A stretch of DNA of 64,000 nt from Terribacillus sp. DMT04 (GTDB lineage Bacteria > Bacillota > Bacilli > Bacillales > Amphibacillaceae). The notes under the pieces were generated by a model. That model was not told the origin of the DNA. It worked only from the letters and a program-made list of their open reading frames with translations, and searched no databases. A program made the translations under genes and the position numbers. Location of the stretch: the NCBI RefSeq assembly GCF_019056395.1, contig NZ_CP077640.1:51499-115498 (forward strand), written 5' to 3'. Below, piece by piece: positions 32,407-40,625 of the stretch. How positions within the stretch are numbered: position 1 is the stretch's first letter; each line of letters opens with the position of its first letter.

Positions 32407-33893
32407 TGATCAAAAAAAACCTCCTACATGATGAACAGCATATCAAGGAAGAACATTATGACGTCGGCCAATGGCTCACTAGCCGCATCAAGGATATTGG
32501 TGGAGAAGCTCCTAGAACAAAGTCAAGTACGGAAAAGAAAGAGGAAGAATTTAAGTCCCTTTGCCAAAAAGTCAAAACGCAAATGGATGTAAATAACACG
32601 CTAACAGGTGAAGGAAGTAGTGAATGGCTTGATAGAGTACACAAAGCTGTAATAGGTGATAAGGATGAAATGGCTTACTTCATCAATAAGATCAACGAAG
32701 TGTTGCATTCAAGTAACTTAAGCGTTAGTGAATATCCTTATTTTTATGACTCCTTAGCAGAAGCCATTTTCCATGAAGTTTGGGGTATCTCCATTCTTCA
32801 GAAGTGGGAGAAGTACCCGGAAAGTGAAGCGGCAGCAATTCGCGGGACCGAATTATGGATAGATGTTAATGGAGAATTTGTCCTTCAGGAAGAGCGATTT
32901 GCAAGTGATGACGTAGTGGAACATATCAAGAGGACATTTACTATCCGTTCGAGTGATTCAATTATAAATAAAGAAACTCCAGAATTGGAGATTGAACGAG
33001 AAGATGGCAGCCGTATCACTATGATCCAGAAACCCCGCAGCCGCGAGAACTATGTTATGTTCCGTAGATTTGTTGTAAAAGAAGTCAGCTTAGAAAAGCA
33101 GGCTGAACTAGGCACCATTGACGAAAGGGATATTGGAATCTTCCAAGCTCTTTCCCGTACTATGCCGAATATTATTATCGCTGGTCGTGTTCGATCAGCT
33201 AAATCCACCTTACTAAAGACTATGGTGAAGCAGCGGGATCCAAAATATGTGATTGCTTCGATGGAGAAACACTTCGAGCTGCAGTTAAGTAAATCCTTAC
33301 CAAACCTAGTCTTTGAGGTTCAAGCAAAAGAAGGAGACCTTCACACTGCTTTACTTCGTTTACTCCGGATGGAGCATGACTTTATTGTTGTAGGAGAGAT
33401 AAGGTCATTAGAAACAGAAGCTTACCTACAAGCATGTGAGCGGGGCGAAAGAGGGGCTATAAGCTCATATCACTTAACGGATAAAGATAGCATAGTTCCG
33501 CAGATTACGCGTCACTTACTAGATGAATTTCCTAACCGAGTATTTGCAAATGAGTTGGAGCGCGTAGCAAGAAACCTAGACCTAGTTATTACAACTACTG
33601 CTGAAAGAGACAGGAGAAAGAAAAGAGTATTGTCTGTTACAGAAATCATTTGGAATGAAGAAACTAAGCAAGATGAAACTAATGATTTGATTAGATATAG
33701 TTATTCGACTGGTAAGTACTACTACAACTCTAAGATCAGTGATCGGCTGCTGCTGCTTATGGCAGAGGAAAACTTGCCTGAAACTAAGAAGTTAGTTCAT
33801 CTATTAAAAGAACGTGAAAAAGAATCATCGATGAGGGATTACAAAGAAAGCACTAGACATTTATTGGCCGAGATCTTTGGTGAAGCAATATGA
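32406..33893 (+). CDS. tadA: TadA/CpaF-type secretion ATPase
   Basis: A 495-residue protein of the PilT/VirB11-like ATPase family. The N-terminal domain (80-180) is followed by VMFRRFVVKEVSLEK, the Walker A variant IIAGRVRSAKSTLLKTM near 255-270, an Asp box, Walker B DFIVVGEIRSLETEAYLQA near 323-340 and a His box ending AISSYH near 355. The usual GxxGSGKTT is GRVRSAKST here, which keeps the Lys and Ser/Thr. It powers polymerisation of Tad pilins with the TadB and TadC proteins that follow. Confidence 0.85.
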   Translation: MIKKNLLHDEQHIKEEHYDVGQWLTSRIKDIGGEAPRTKSSTEKKEEEFKSLCQKVKTQMDVNNTLTGEGSSEWLDRVHKAVIGDKDEMAYFINKINEVLHSSNLSVSEYPYFYDSLAEAIFHEVWGISILQKWEKYPESEAAAIRGTELWIDVNGEFVLQEERFASDDVVEHIKRTFTIRSSDSIINKETPELEIEREDGSRITMIQKPRSRENYVMFRRFVVKEVSLEKQAELGTIDERDIGIFQALSRTMPNIIIAGRVRSAKSTLLKTMVKQRDPKYVIASMEKHFELQLSKSLPNLVFEVQAKEGDLHTALLRLLRMEHDFIVVGEIRSLETEAYLQACERGERGAISSYHLTDKDSIVPQITRHLLDEFPNRVFANELERVARNLDLVITTTAERDRRKKRVLSVTEIIWNEETKQDETNDLIRYSYSTGKYYYNSKISDRLLLLMAEENLPETKKLVHLLKEREKESSMRDYKESTRHLLAEIFGEAI

Positions 33894-34876
33894 GCAAACT
33901 CTACCAGTGGTTCTGGGGAGACGGTATTTACTACATTTTCTATATTCTCATTTCCATAGCCGTAATTTACTTTGTCCAATTAGTCTTAAGCGCACCCGTT
34001 AGAGAAAAATATGGTCAGTGGAAGTACAAATACAGATTACGAAAGATGCGGATTGAATCCACCGTAAAAGAAACTGATATCACTCATAATGGTGCCTTTC
34101 TGAATCACATTCAAATGTTGATTAACGCAACCAAAAATGAAAAATCAGAACAAGATGTGGGCTCGTTCTTTATCACATCGATGTTGCTCTTAGTCGTCAC
34201 AAGTGTTATGACGGTTATTGCTTTTAAGGACATAGTTTTAGCAATAACTCTCGGAGTCCTTATAGCAACGATACCTTATCTGTTCCTGCAGATAAAGTTA
34301 AGGAAAATTAGGTCCGCTATGTCCGGTGAATTTAGAGAGTTAGTTCAAATAATAATGCAACAGTATAGCGCTAACCAACACGACATGTATTATGCCCTAA
34401 AAGAAACTCAAAGGATTGTTGTAGAACCTACATTAAGAAAGATAATGACTAAGTTAGTAAATGATCTTCAAACAGCTAGAAATAATGAAGAGCTTAGAAA
34501 TACAATCTCTGTTTTTGTCTTTACTGTAGGAAATAGCTGGGCAAAAAGACTAGGGAGTATCATTTTAAAGGCATATACGGATAAAGAAAATGTATTAAAG
34601 ACACTAATGGTCTTAACAAGGCAAATAGAAGATACAGAAGAGATGCTAGAAGAAGAAAAGTCTGGAATATTGGATACAGTACACACAGGTTATCTTACAA
34701 TACCAATTCTGATTGCCTCTGTAGCATTAGGCTATTTTGTATCTGGTGCACAGGACTGGTTTAACTTGCAATTTAACAATAGATATACTCTGCTTCTATT
34801 TACCTTAGGATCGATTGGAACAGTCTTTTCCGTAATTATTTCTTTAATACTTAAGAGTCCTAAAAATGATTTATAA
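33890..34876 (+). CDS. tadB: TadB-like inner-membrane platform protein
   Basis: A 328-residue protein with membrane segments near residues 10-30, 90-110, 115-135 and two at the end (about 265-285 and 300-325). It has the Tad platform layout: a cytoplasmic helical domain between the second and third hydrophobic pairs, with the central part LRTISVFVFTVGNSW and DTEEMLEEEKSG. It overlaps TadA by four bases. Forms the pilus base with TadC. Confidence 0.78.
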   Translation: MSKLYQWFWGDGIYYIFYILISIAVIYFVQLVLSAPVREKYGQWKYKYRLRKMRIESTVKETDITHNGAFLNHIQMLINATKNEKSEQDVGSFFITSMLLLVVTSVMTVIAFKDIVLAITLGVLIATIPYLFLQIKLRKIRSAMSGEFRELVQIIMQQYSANQHDMYYALKETQRIVVEPTLRKIMTKLVNDLQTARNNEELRNTISVFVFTVGNSWAKRLGSIILKAYTDKENVLKTLMVLTRQIEDTEEMLEEEKSGILDTVHTGYLTIPILIASVALGYFVSGAQDWFNLQFNNRYTLLLFTLGSIGTVFSVIISLILKSPKNDL

Positions 34877-34896
34877 AAGAAAGGAGGGAGAAAGTT

Positions 34897-35805
34897 TTGG
34901 ATCAATCGCTGATCTTTAAGATTATCCCAATATTGTTTTATGGATTTTATACTGTTTTGGCCTTGAGTACTGGTTATCTTGTATACGCTGGGCTCACTAC
35001 TAATACTGAAAGGTTACAGACGCGGCTGCGATTAAAACAATCCTTTAGTAATAGTAAGCAACAAATTATCAAGACCGCCAAGGAAACAAAGGCAGAAAAA
35101 TGGTTCAAGCTCACAAATTATCCTTTAGGTTTAAATTCGACGAGGTACTTTGTAATTTATTTCAGTATTGTGGGCTTGCTAATAGCAAACTATGTTTTGC
35201 TACCAATGCTAACTGGCAGATTAATTAGCAATTGGGCTTTCGTAGGTATTATCGCTTTCGCGCTGCTGTTTTTACCTAGTTTTCCATACTCGCTTTTCGT
35301 ATATACGATGAAGCGGATAGTAGAATACCGAATTGCTAAAAAGAACGCAGAGATATTCATGCTCTACGACCTTATTACCAACGAATTAAGAATGATGAAC
35401 AACACTAGGATCAATTCATACAACCTGTTAAGAAATTTAAGACCCTACTTTGATGTTATAAGTGAATCTTACAACCGCTTACTAACAAATTGGACAAATG
35501 ATGAAGGTCCTAAAGTAGCTTTAAATCGCTTTGCAGATGAAATTGGTTCAAAAGAGGCTCGGGCACTCGCTAATATCATCAGTAGTTTAGATGAGATTGA
35601 AATAGATACGGCATTAAACTCACTTAGTGGATTAAACGATATGTTCATTAAATCCCAAATAGAGAACTATCGCAGAAGGAAAAAGGTCACTAATGAGCTC
35701 TCTTCTCTTCCAATCAAGGCTACACACTTTATTATCATTTTGAACTTCGTTGCAGTAGTGATTGTAATGGTTATGGAGATTCTTCAAGACAGTCAAGGAT
35801 TTTAA
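34897..35805 (+). CDS. tadC: TadC-like inner-membrane platform protein
   Basis: A 302-residue protein from TTG 34897, eight bases after GGAGGGAG. Membrane segments lie near residues 7-30, 85-105, 110-135 and 275-297, with the T2SF-type cytoplasmic domain at 145-265 (ALANIISSLDEIEIDTALNS). It follows TadB and is followed by three pilin-like genes, the standard order of Tad loci. Confidence 0.78.
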   Translation: MDQSLIFKIIPILFYGFYTVLALSTGYLVYAGLTTNTERLQTRLRLKQSFSNSKQQIIKTAKETKAEKWFKLTNYPLGLNSTRYFVIYFSIVGLLIANYVLLPMLTGRLISNWAFVGIIAFALLFLPSFPYSLFVYTMKRIVEYRIAKKNAEIFMLYDLITNELRMMNNTRINSYNLLRNLRPYFDVISESYNRLLTNWTNDEGPKVALNRFADEIGSKEARALANIISSLDEIEIDTALNSLSGLNDMFIKSQIENYRRRKKVTNELSSLPIKATHFIIILNFVAVVIVMVMEILQDSQGF

Positions 35806-35820
35806 AGGAGGTGGTTTATA

Positions 35821-35958
35821 TTGAATACTACCTTGGCTGCTTGGATGAAGCTGGGGTTTGCAGCGCTCATCACAGGAATACTTATATATGGTTTGTTTTT
35901 CGACCAAATTAATGGTTTTGTGGGCGACGTCAATGGTTACATTGAGCAAAGTTCCTAA
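35821..35958 (+). CDS. Pilin-like small membrane peptide 1 (45 aa)
   Basis: From TTG 35821 with AAAGGAGGTGG upstream. Begins MNTTLAAWMKLGFAALITGI and ends with a polar segment. It has the same layout as the peptide at 36173 (MNT-L---KFG--AL--GILL-G). One membrane helix near the N-terminus and a short polar tail fit Flp/Tad pilins or pseudopilins, but no prepilin cleavage site with Glu at +5 is evident. Candidate pilin by position after tadC. Confidence 0.65.
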   Translation: MNTTLAAWMKLGFAALITGILIYGLFFDQINGFVGDVNGYIEQSS

Positions 35959-35970
35959 GGAGGGTTGTGC

Positions 35971-36111
35971 ATGTCCAAGGTGCTTCAGGCTTTTATGTTT
36001 ATAGGATTTACAGCGGTAATAATATCTCTGATAGCTTACACAACCTTTGAACTCATGTCTAATAAGAATCAAGATTACCAAAGTAATATCGAAACTAATC
36101 ATCAATTATGA
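35971..36111 (+). CDS. Pilin-like small membrane peptide 2 (46 aa)
   Basis: From ATG 35971 with AAGGAGGG upstream. Begins MSKVLQAFMFIGFTAVIISL; one membrane helix and a polar Asn-rich tail (ending SNIETNHQL). Thirteen bases after the previous stop. Probably a minor pilin or assembly factor. Confidence 0.6.
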   Translation: MSKVLQAFMFIGFTAVIISLIAYTTFELMSNKNQDYQSNIETNHQL

Positions 36112-36172
36112 TTTTTAAAGAGTGTTATAACTCTTAAAAAATAAATTTAACTATCAATTGGAGGAATTAACA

Positions 36173-36328
36173 ATGAATACAGCTTTATCTACTTTTCTAA
36201 AATTCGGTATCACAGCATTAGCGATTGGAATTTTGCTCTTTGGTGTAGGTTATAACCTTATGAGCGATCAAGCAAATACTTACAGCGGCCATGTAACAAG
36301 TGTTGAAGCAGACCTACCATCGAAGTAA
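36173..36328 (+). CDS. Pilin-like small membrane peptide 3 (51 aa), probable major subunit
   Basis: From ATG 36173 with GGAGGAATT upstream. Begins MNTALSTFLKFGITALAIGI and ends DLPSK. It is similar to the peptide at 35821. A strong terminator directly follows (36331-36362), the usual sign of a subunit made in excess. No prepilin peptidase gene (TadV/CpaA) is in the window, so processing would need a host or distant enzyme. Confidence 0.65.
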   Translation: MNTALSTFLKFGITALAIGILLFGVGYNLMSDQANTYSGHVTSVEADLPSK

Positions 36329-36330
36329 GA

Positions 36331-36362
36331 GTAAGGGGGGAACCCCCTTACTTCATTTTTTT
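36331..36362 (+). terminator. Strong terminator after the main pilin-like gene
   Basis: GTAAGGGGGG-AA-CCCCCTTAC with TTTTTTT after CTTCA. Partial readthrough would feed the TadE-like genes at lower level. Confidence 0.8.
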
Positions 36363-36376
36363 AAGGAGTGAATTTA

Positions 36377-36754
36377 ATGCCGGCAGTACTTCAAAAATGG
36401 ATGACGATTGTTTTAGTGGCAAATTTTATGTTCGCACCTATATTAGGCTATGTAGACAGCTTGCACAGAGAAGCGGTTGAAGTTGTTCTACATGAGGGAG
36501 CAAAGAAAGCATCTATAGAGGGAAGATTCACGGAAGAGATTATTGCAGATATGCGCTCAGAACTTGTAGAAGATTATAACTTTGACCCAGATAAAATTGA
36601 TATTAATGCAACAAAAAATCTTACGTATAGAAACGAATACATAGAAGGAAGTATTGAAGTACCTCGTGGCCCTATATTCCTCTTTGATATTTTCATTTCA
36701 GGTCCGCGAACAATTAAGAAAGACACCCAAGTTTTAAGTGAGTATATAAATTAG
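36377..36754 (+). CDS. TadE/TadF-like pseudopilin
   Basis: A 125-residue protein. ATG 36377 is chosen because AAGGAG lies eight bases before it; a GTG three codons earlier overlaps that site. One N-terminal membrane helix (KWMTIVLVANFMFAPILGYV) and an extracytoplasmic domain follow, with EVVLHEGAKKASIEGRFTEE, a pattern seen in minor pilins of Gram-positive Tad and Com-like systems. It probably acts in pilus initiation. Confidence 0.55.
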   Translation: MPAVLQKWMTIVLVANFMFAPILGYVDSLHREAVEVVLHEGAKKASIEGRFTEEIIADMRSELVEDYNFDPDKIDINATKNLTYRNEYIEGSIEVPRGPIFLFDIFISGPRTIKKDTQVLSEYIN

Positions 36755-36773
36755 CATCTAAAGGAGTTTAAAT

Positions 36774-37268
36774 ATGTCTCATGTACTCAGAATCTTATTC
36801 CTGGGAGCTATGTTTGCTTTTATTATATCTATGCAATATAACCAGGAAGCTGATAGGACTGCCAATAGACAGGTTAAAAATGCACTTGAGCTTGCTGTAC
36901 ACGATGCTGCGCTTGCCCTTGATGAAGCACAATTAGCTCAAGGGAACATTGTGTTTGATCAAGTGCAGGCGAGAGATAATTTTAATCAAAGCTTAGTGAT
37001 TAACCTAGAATTAAAGAGTTCTTCAAATAAGTTCTTCGAACCGGAAGTCGATTCTTACTACCAGGACGAGTTTGAGGTAGAAAGTATTGAATTTATAGAT
37101 GATAGTAATGCTACTTTCCCTATGGACTACAATAACAATCAATATAATATTGTAGAACGTGTAAATGGTCCAAGTATCGTCGCGGTTTTATCAACTAAGA
37201 GCCCAAGATATTTTAGAGGAGAAGGAATTAATATAAGAAAAGCAGTAGTTTATGAGTATTTTAAGTAA
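36774..37268 (+). CDS. TadE/TadG-like membrane-anchored protein
   Basis: A 164-residue protein with an N-terminal anchor (LRILFLGAMFAFIISMQYNQ) and then DRTANRQVKNALELAVHDAA, like the helix of TadE-type pseudopilins in which small and charged residues follow the membrane part. Last gene before the attenuated leader at 37419. Probably a minor component of the pilus. Confidence 0.55.
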   Translation: MSHVLRILFLGAMFAFIISMQYNQEADRTANRQVKNALELAVHDAALALDEAQLAQGNIVFDQVQARDNFNQSLVINLELKSSSNKFFEPEVDSYYQDEFEVESIEFIDDSNATFPMDYNNNQYNIVERVNGPSIVAVLSTKSPRYFRGEGINIRKAVVYEYFK

Positions 37269-37418
37269 ACATTCTTCCAAAACTGCCGATAATAGTAAAG
37301 ACTACTGTTTTTCTCCTCCAAATTACATATTTTTAAAGCCCACTTCTCAGAATATACTGGATTTTAGAAGTAATTTGAACTATACTATATGCATACTCAT
37401 TTTATTTCTGATTTCTTG

Positions 37419-37528
37419 GCAACCATTACTGGTTCGCAGTTTTAATACTAAACTAAAGCGTTCTATGGAACCTGGGTTTTTCAACACATTATTTGTTGAA
37501 CAATCTACTTCTATAGAGCGCTTTTTTT
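37419..37528 (+). promoter_or_regulatory. Leader RNA: conserved bulged hairpin plus terminator (copy 2)
   Basis: GC-AACCA-TTAC-TGGTT-C-GC at 37419-37437, followed by AGTTTTAAT. The stem sequence differs from copy 1 but pairing and the one-base 3' bulge are kept. The terminator pairs AAAGCGTTCTATGGAA with TTCTATAGAGCGCTTT (37455-37524) around an inner CAACA/TGTTG stem and ends in seven T residues. A frame reading through both is rejected as a gene. Confidence 0.7.
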
Positions 37529-37622
37529 GTGTCTATGTTTAGTATTAGAGCTTTATAGAGTAGAGAGGCAGTAGCAGAAGAAATGAGTGTGAGAAAGAAA
37601 CAAATAAGAGGAGAGTGTAGTT

Positions 37623-38711
37623 ATGAAGAAAATGAGAAAGTTGTTTTACGGTTTACTAGCGGTACTTATTTTAAGTTTTGGTTTTACAAAAGAGCAGCCA
37701 GTGTATGCGGCAGATAATACATCTACGCTTACGATCGTTGCAGATGAAAACACAAGCTTTGCGACTGCAGCTAATGCTACTGGTGACTTAGAAGGTCTAG
37801 TCTTTGGTTACTATGGTGACAATCACTTCATTGTTAGCGGTTTAATCAACTACGATGTTGAAAGAAATGGCCAACAATATGAAGTACTAGTCCCAGGATC
37901 TGGCGAAACAGTTACTCTAACAGTTTACACTGTAGAACCAGGTGCAGGTACTACAGAGCCACCAGCAGAACCAGAGACTCCAGTTGAAGAGCCAACTACT
38001 CCGGAAACACCAGTTGAGGAACCAACAGAGCCAGAAGCTCCAGTTGAAGAGCCAACTACTCCGGAAACACCAGTTGAGGAACCGACAGAGCCAGAAACTC
38101 CAGTTGAAGAGCCAACTACTCCGGAAACACCAGTTGAGGAACCGACAGAGCCAGAAACTCCAGTTGAAGAGCCAACTACTCCGGAAACACCAGTTGAGGA
38201 ACCGACAGAGCCAGAAACTCCAGTTGAAGAGCCAACTACTCCGGAAACACCAGTTGAGGAACCGACAGAGCCAGAAACTCCAGTTGAAGAGCCAACTACT
38301 CCGGAAACACCAGTTGAGGAACCAACAGAGTCAGAAACTCCAGTCGTGGATCCTAATACACCAGTAACTACTACTCCAGATTCTTCAGATGAGAATTCAA
38401 CAGTAGTAGTAAATCCTGTAGACAACGATTCTGAAACTCCTACTTCATCTAATGAAGAGCAAGTGAAAGATACTAATACTACAGAAAACAACAATGGTGA
38501 AGTAACTAAACAAAACGACTCCAATGAAGTAACAGATGCTAAAACAACAGCTTCTGAAACTTCAAGCAGCAAATATACAGAGAAGACACTTCCACAAACG
38601 GGAGATGATAATAAATCATCTCATAACACGTTAATCGGAATTATTCTTGTTACTGTAGCTGCAGTAGGAGCGATGTTGTTTGCTTCAAGAAAAACATTCT
38701 TGAAAAAATAA
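37623..38711 (+). CDS. LPQTG surface protein with PET/PVEEP repeats
   Basis: A 362-residue protein with an N-terminal signal peptide (to about residue 29, ...VYAAD), a 75-residue domain including [16 protein letters not shown], a Pro-Glu-Thr repeat stalk (115-240) and a sorting signal at the end: LPQTG near 322-326, a hydrophobic helix and RKTFLKK. Sortase would join it to peptidoglycan. The same head domain opens the protein at 39453 ([16 protein letters not shown]). It is just upstream of the sortase at 38771. Possibly a mating-contact adhesin. Confidence 0.82.
   Translation: MKKMRKLFYGLLAVLILSFGFTKEQPVYAADNTSTLTIVADENTSFATAANATGDLEGLVFGYYGDNHFIVSGLINYDVERNGQQYEVLVPGSGETVTLTVYTVEPGAGTTEPPAEPETPVEEPTTPETPVEEPTEPEAPVEEPTTPETPVEEPTEPETPVEEPTTPETPVEEPTEPETPVEEPTTPETPVEEPTEPETPVEEPTTPETPVEEPTEPETPVEEPTTPETPVEEPTESETPVVDPNTPVTTTPDSSDENSTVVVNPVDNDSETPTSSNEEQVKDTNTTENNNGEVTKQNDSNEVTDAKTTASETSSSKYTEKTLPQTGDDNKSSHNTLIGIILVTVAAVGAMLFASRKTFLKK
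37969..38344 (+). repeat. 60-base tandem repeat inside the surface protein gene
   Basis: About six copies of a 60-base unit encoding PETPVEEPTTPETPVEEPTE. Copies at 38041-38280 are almost identical, so copy number changes by slippage or recombination are likely. The reading frame is kept because the unit is 60 bases. Confidence 0.9.
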
Positions 38712-38719
38712 CTAACCGA

Positions 38720-38752
38720 AAAAGGGAGAGACATTAGTCTTTCCCTTTTTTT
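38720..38752 (+). terminator. Terminator after the LPQTG protein gene
   Basis: AAAGGGAGAGAC-ATTA-GTCTTTCCCTTTTTTT. It lies 17 bases before the sortase gene's ATG, so it also lies in that gene's leader. Confidence 0.75.
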
Positions 38753-38770
38753 ACTATAGGGGGGCCTGAG

Positions 38771-39442
38771 ATGAAGAAGTATATGAAATGGTTGGCATGG
38801 ATAAGCATTATAACTCTGTTTCTAATAGGAGGATATAATATCTATCTTGGCCAACGGGCGAGTGATGAATATAAGGAACTCAACCGAGATAGTCATGATG
38901 CCCTGGAACAAGCTCTGAAAGAACCGCAGGCTGAACCAGTGGTCTTACTGCCCACAGAGAATAAAGATAATGATGAAGATGATGGTAACTTAAAAAGTAT
39001 CAAAGTTGTTGAAGATTCTACGTCAGGAATTGTAGCAATTCCTTCTTTGAAGATTGAGTTAGCTATATTCGAAGGAGCTTCTGATGAACACTTAAACAGA
39101 GGAGCTGCTACAGTACTTCCAGGAGACGTTATGGGAGAGGGGAATTACACACTCGCTGCTCATAATATGAAAGACAAATCGTTGTTCTTTAGCCGCATAG
39201 AGCAGTTAGAAGACGGTGATGAAGTATACACCACTGATTCCAATAAAATCTATAAGTTTGTAGTAACCGAAAAGAGAACTATTCACGAAACAGAAGTAAA
39301 TATTTTAAACGATCGAGGTCTTAATGAAATTACCCTTCTAACTTGTGAAAGTTCTGATGATACATACAGAACAGCGGTTATTGCTGAACTTGTTCAGACA
39401 GTAGGATACAACAAAGATATGTGGGAAAAATTAAACTCATAA
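38771..39442 (+). CDS. srtA: Sortase (class A/D-like transpeptidase)
   Basis: A 223-residue protein with an N-terminal membrane anchor (WLAWISIITLFLIGGYNIYL). The catalytic residues are visible: His in YTLAAHNMKD near 130, Cys in EITLLTCESSD near 191 and an Arg in DDTYRTAV near 200. Family enzymes cut LPxTG and attach the protein to the wall. It lies between two genes for related surface proteins, only one of which has a recognisable LPQTG. The class is not resolved. Confidence 0.85.
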   Translation: MKKYMKWLAWISIITLFLIGGYNIYLGQRASDEYKELNRDSHDALEQALKEPQAEPVVLLPTENKDNDEDDGNLKSIKVVEDSTSGIVAIPSLKIELAIFEGASDEHLNRGAATVLPGDVMGEGNYTLAAHNMKDKSLFFSRIEQLEDGDEVYTTDSNKIYKFVVTEKRTIHETEVNILNDRGLNEITLLTCESSDDTYRTAVIAELVQTVGYNKDMWEKLNS

Positions 39443-39452
39443 GGAGCGCGAC

Positions 39453-40409
39453 ATGAAGAATACAATACGATTTATGCTAGTGATCTTATTATTTTCGTTT
39501 CTAGTAAAACCAATGGATAGTTTAGCAGCTGCAAGCTGTCAGATTTCTATTGATTCATCGAAGAATACAAGTTATGGAACAGGAGCAAATGCTTCTGGGG
39601 TATGTAATGGGTTAATCGTTGGGTATTATGGTGACAACCACTTTATTATCTCAGGATTAATTCGTCAAGATATTAGCCACAGTGGTCAACAGTTTAATGT
39701 TGTGGTTCCAGGTCAATCTGAAGAGGTTAAACTCACAGTTTATACCAAGCTGACGAACACGAAACCCGAACCTAAGCCAGAGCCAAAACCAGAGCCAAAG
39801 CCTGAACCTAAGCCAGAGCCAAAACCAGAGCCAAAACCTGAACCTAAACCAGAGCCGAAACCTGAACCTAAGGTAGAGAACAAAACAGAAAGTAACCCGA
39901 AATCAAGTCAAGATACAAAGCAACAGTCGCAACCGGCAACCGGAACAAATTCATCAAGTAATTCAAGTAATCAGGAATCAAATTCACCATCTGCGAAATC
40001 AGATTCAAGTTCTGCGTCTGTTTCAACTGAAGCAAGAAAGAGCTCAAATGATAATATAGCAAAAACGTCTGATTCTACTAATGATGAGAGTGACGATTCT
40101 TCTAATGTAAGCACTGAAGAAAATGTCTCTAATAAAGAGGAAAATAAAGAGACAGATTCTACTACAGATAAAGCATCAGACGATGAGAATGCTGATAAAG
40201 AGGAAAAAGAGAATAAAGAAGACAAAGGCATAGATGAAGAAAAAAAATTAAAAGAATCCGCTGCTAGTGAAGCCAAAAAAGAAAAAGTAAAAAGTACCGA
40301 AGAGGACCAAGGAAGTAATAGTTTATGGTGGGTATCTGCAGTTATTGTACTTGCAGTGATTGTGACAGCAGCTGTTCTTATATGGAGAAGAAAAAAGAGA
40401 GCTAAATAG
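39453..40409 (+). CDS. Surface protein related to the LPQTG protein, with Lys-Pro repeats
   Basis: A 318-residue protein with a signal peptide (to about residue 26), the same head domain as 37623 ([17 protein letters not shown]), a KPEP repeat linker (105-145), a long acidic Ser/Asp/Glu/Lys-rich stalk and a C-terminal helix with RRKKRAK. I do not see LPxTG before that helix, so it is probably held by its membrane helix rather than by sortase. The stalk includes two low-complexity halves. Starts 11 bases after the sortase stop. Confidence 0.75.
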   Translation: MKNTIRFMLVILLFSFLVKPMDSLAAASCQISIDSSKNTSYGTGANASGVCNGLIVGYYGDNHFIISGLIRQDISHSGQQFNVVVPGQSEEVKLTVYTKLTNTKPEPKPEPKPEPKPEPKPEPKPEPKPEPKPEPKPEPKVENKTESNPKSSQDTKQQSQPATGTNSSSNSSNQESNSPSAKSDSSSASVSTEARKSSNDNIAKTSDSTNDESDDSSNVSTEENVSNKEENKETDSTTDKASDDENADKEEKENKEDKGIDEEKKLKESAASEAKKEKVKSTEEDQGSNSLWWVSAVIVLAVIVTAAVLIWRRKKRAK

Positions 40410-40473
40410 ATCACACTATTGCTTAAAAGGAAATTAAAATATAAAATAAAAGTAACTAAATAAGACAAGGTAT

Positions 40474-40517
40474 AAGGCCTAAATAGACATGTGAACCATG
40501 CCTATTTAGGCCTTTTT
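40474..40517 (+). terminator. Terminator after the surface protein gene
   Basis: AAGGCCTAAATAG pairs with CTATTTAGGCCTT around CATGTGAACCATG-like sequence, followed by TTT. Confidence 0.75.
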
Positions 40518-40541
40518 CGATTTCTTTAAGGAGGTTTTATC

Positions 40542-40589
40542 ATGTTCAAAAACATTATCTTATTCATTATTCTTGCGGGAGATACATAG
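40542..40589 (+). CDS. 15-residue peptide, possible leader peptide
   Basis: From ATG 40542 with AAGGAGG seven bases before. It reads MFKNIILFIILAGDT and stops 37 bases before the PKD gene. It may be a tiny membrane peptide or a leader controlling the next gene. Confidence 0.35.
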   Translation: MFKNIILFIILAGDT

Positions 40590-40625
40590 TTATCCTTCTA
40601 GCAAAAAAGAAAGGAGGCGTTTCCT

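Noticed and set aside
37252..37542. A 96-residue frame between the TadE-like and LPQTG genes
   Set aside because: It covers the conserved leader hairpin and terminator and lacks a binding site, so it is not a gene.
37925..38572. Long antisense frame over the surface-protein repeats
   Set aside because: It is a by-product of the 60-base repeat, with Ser/Gly/Val periodicity and no start signal.
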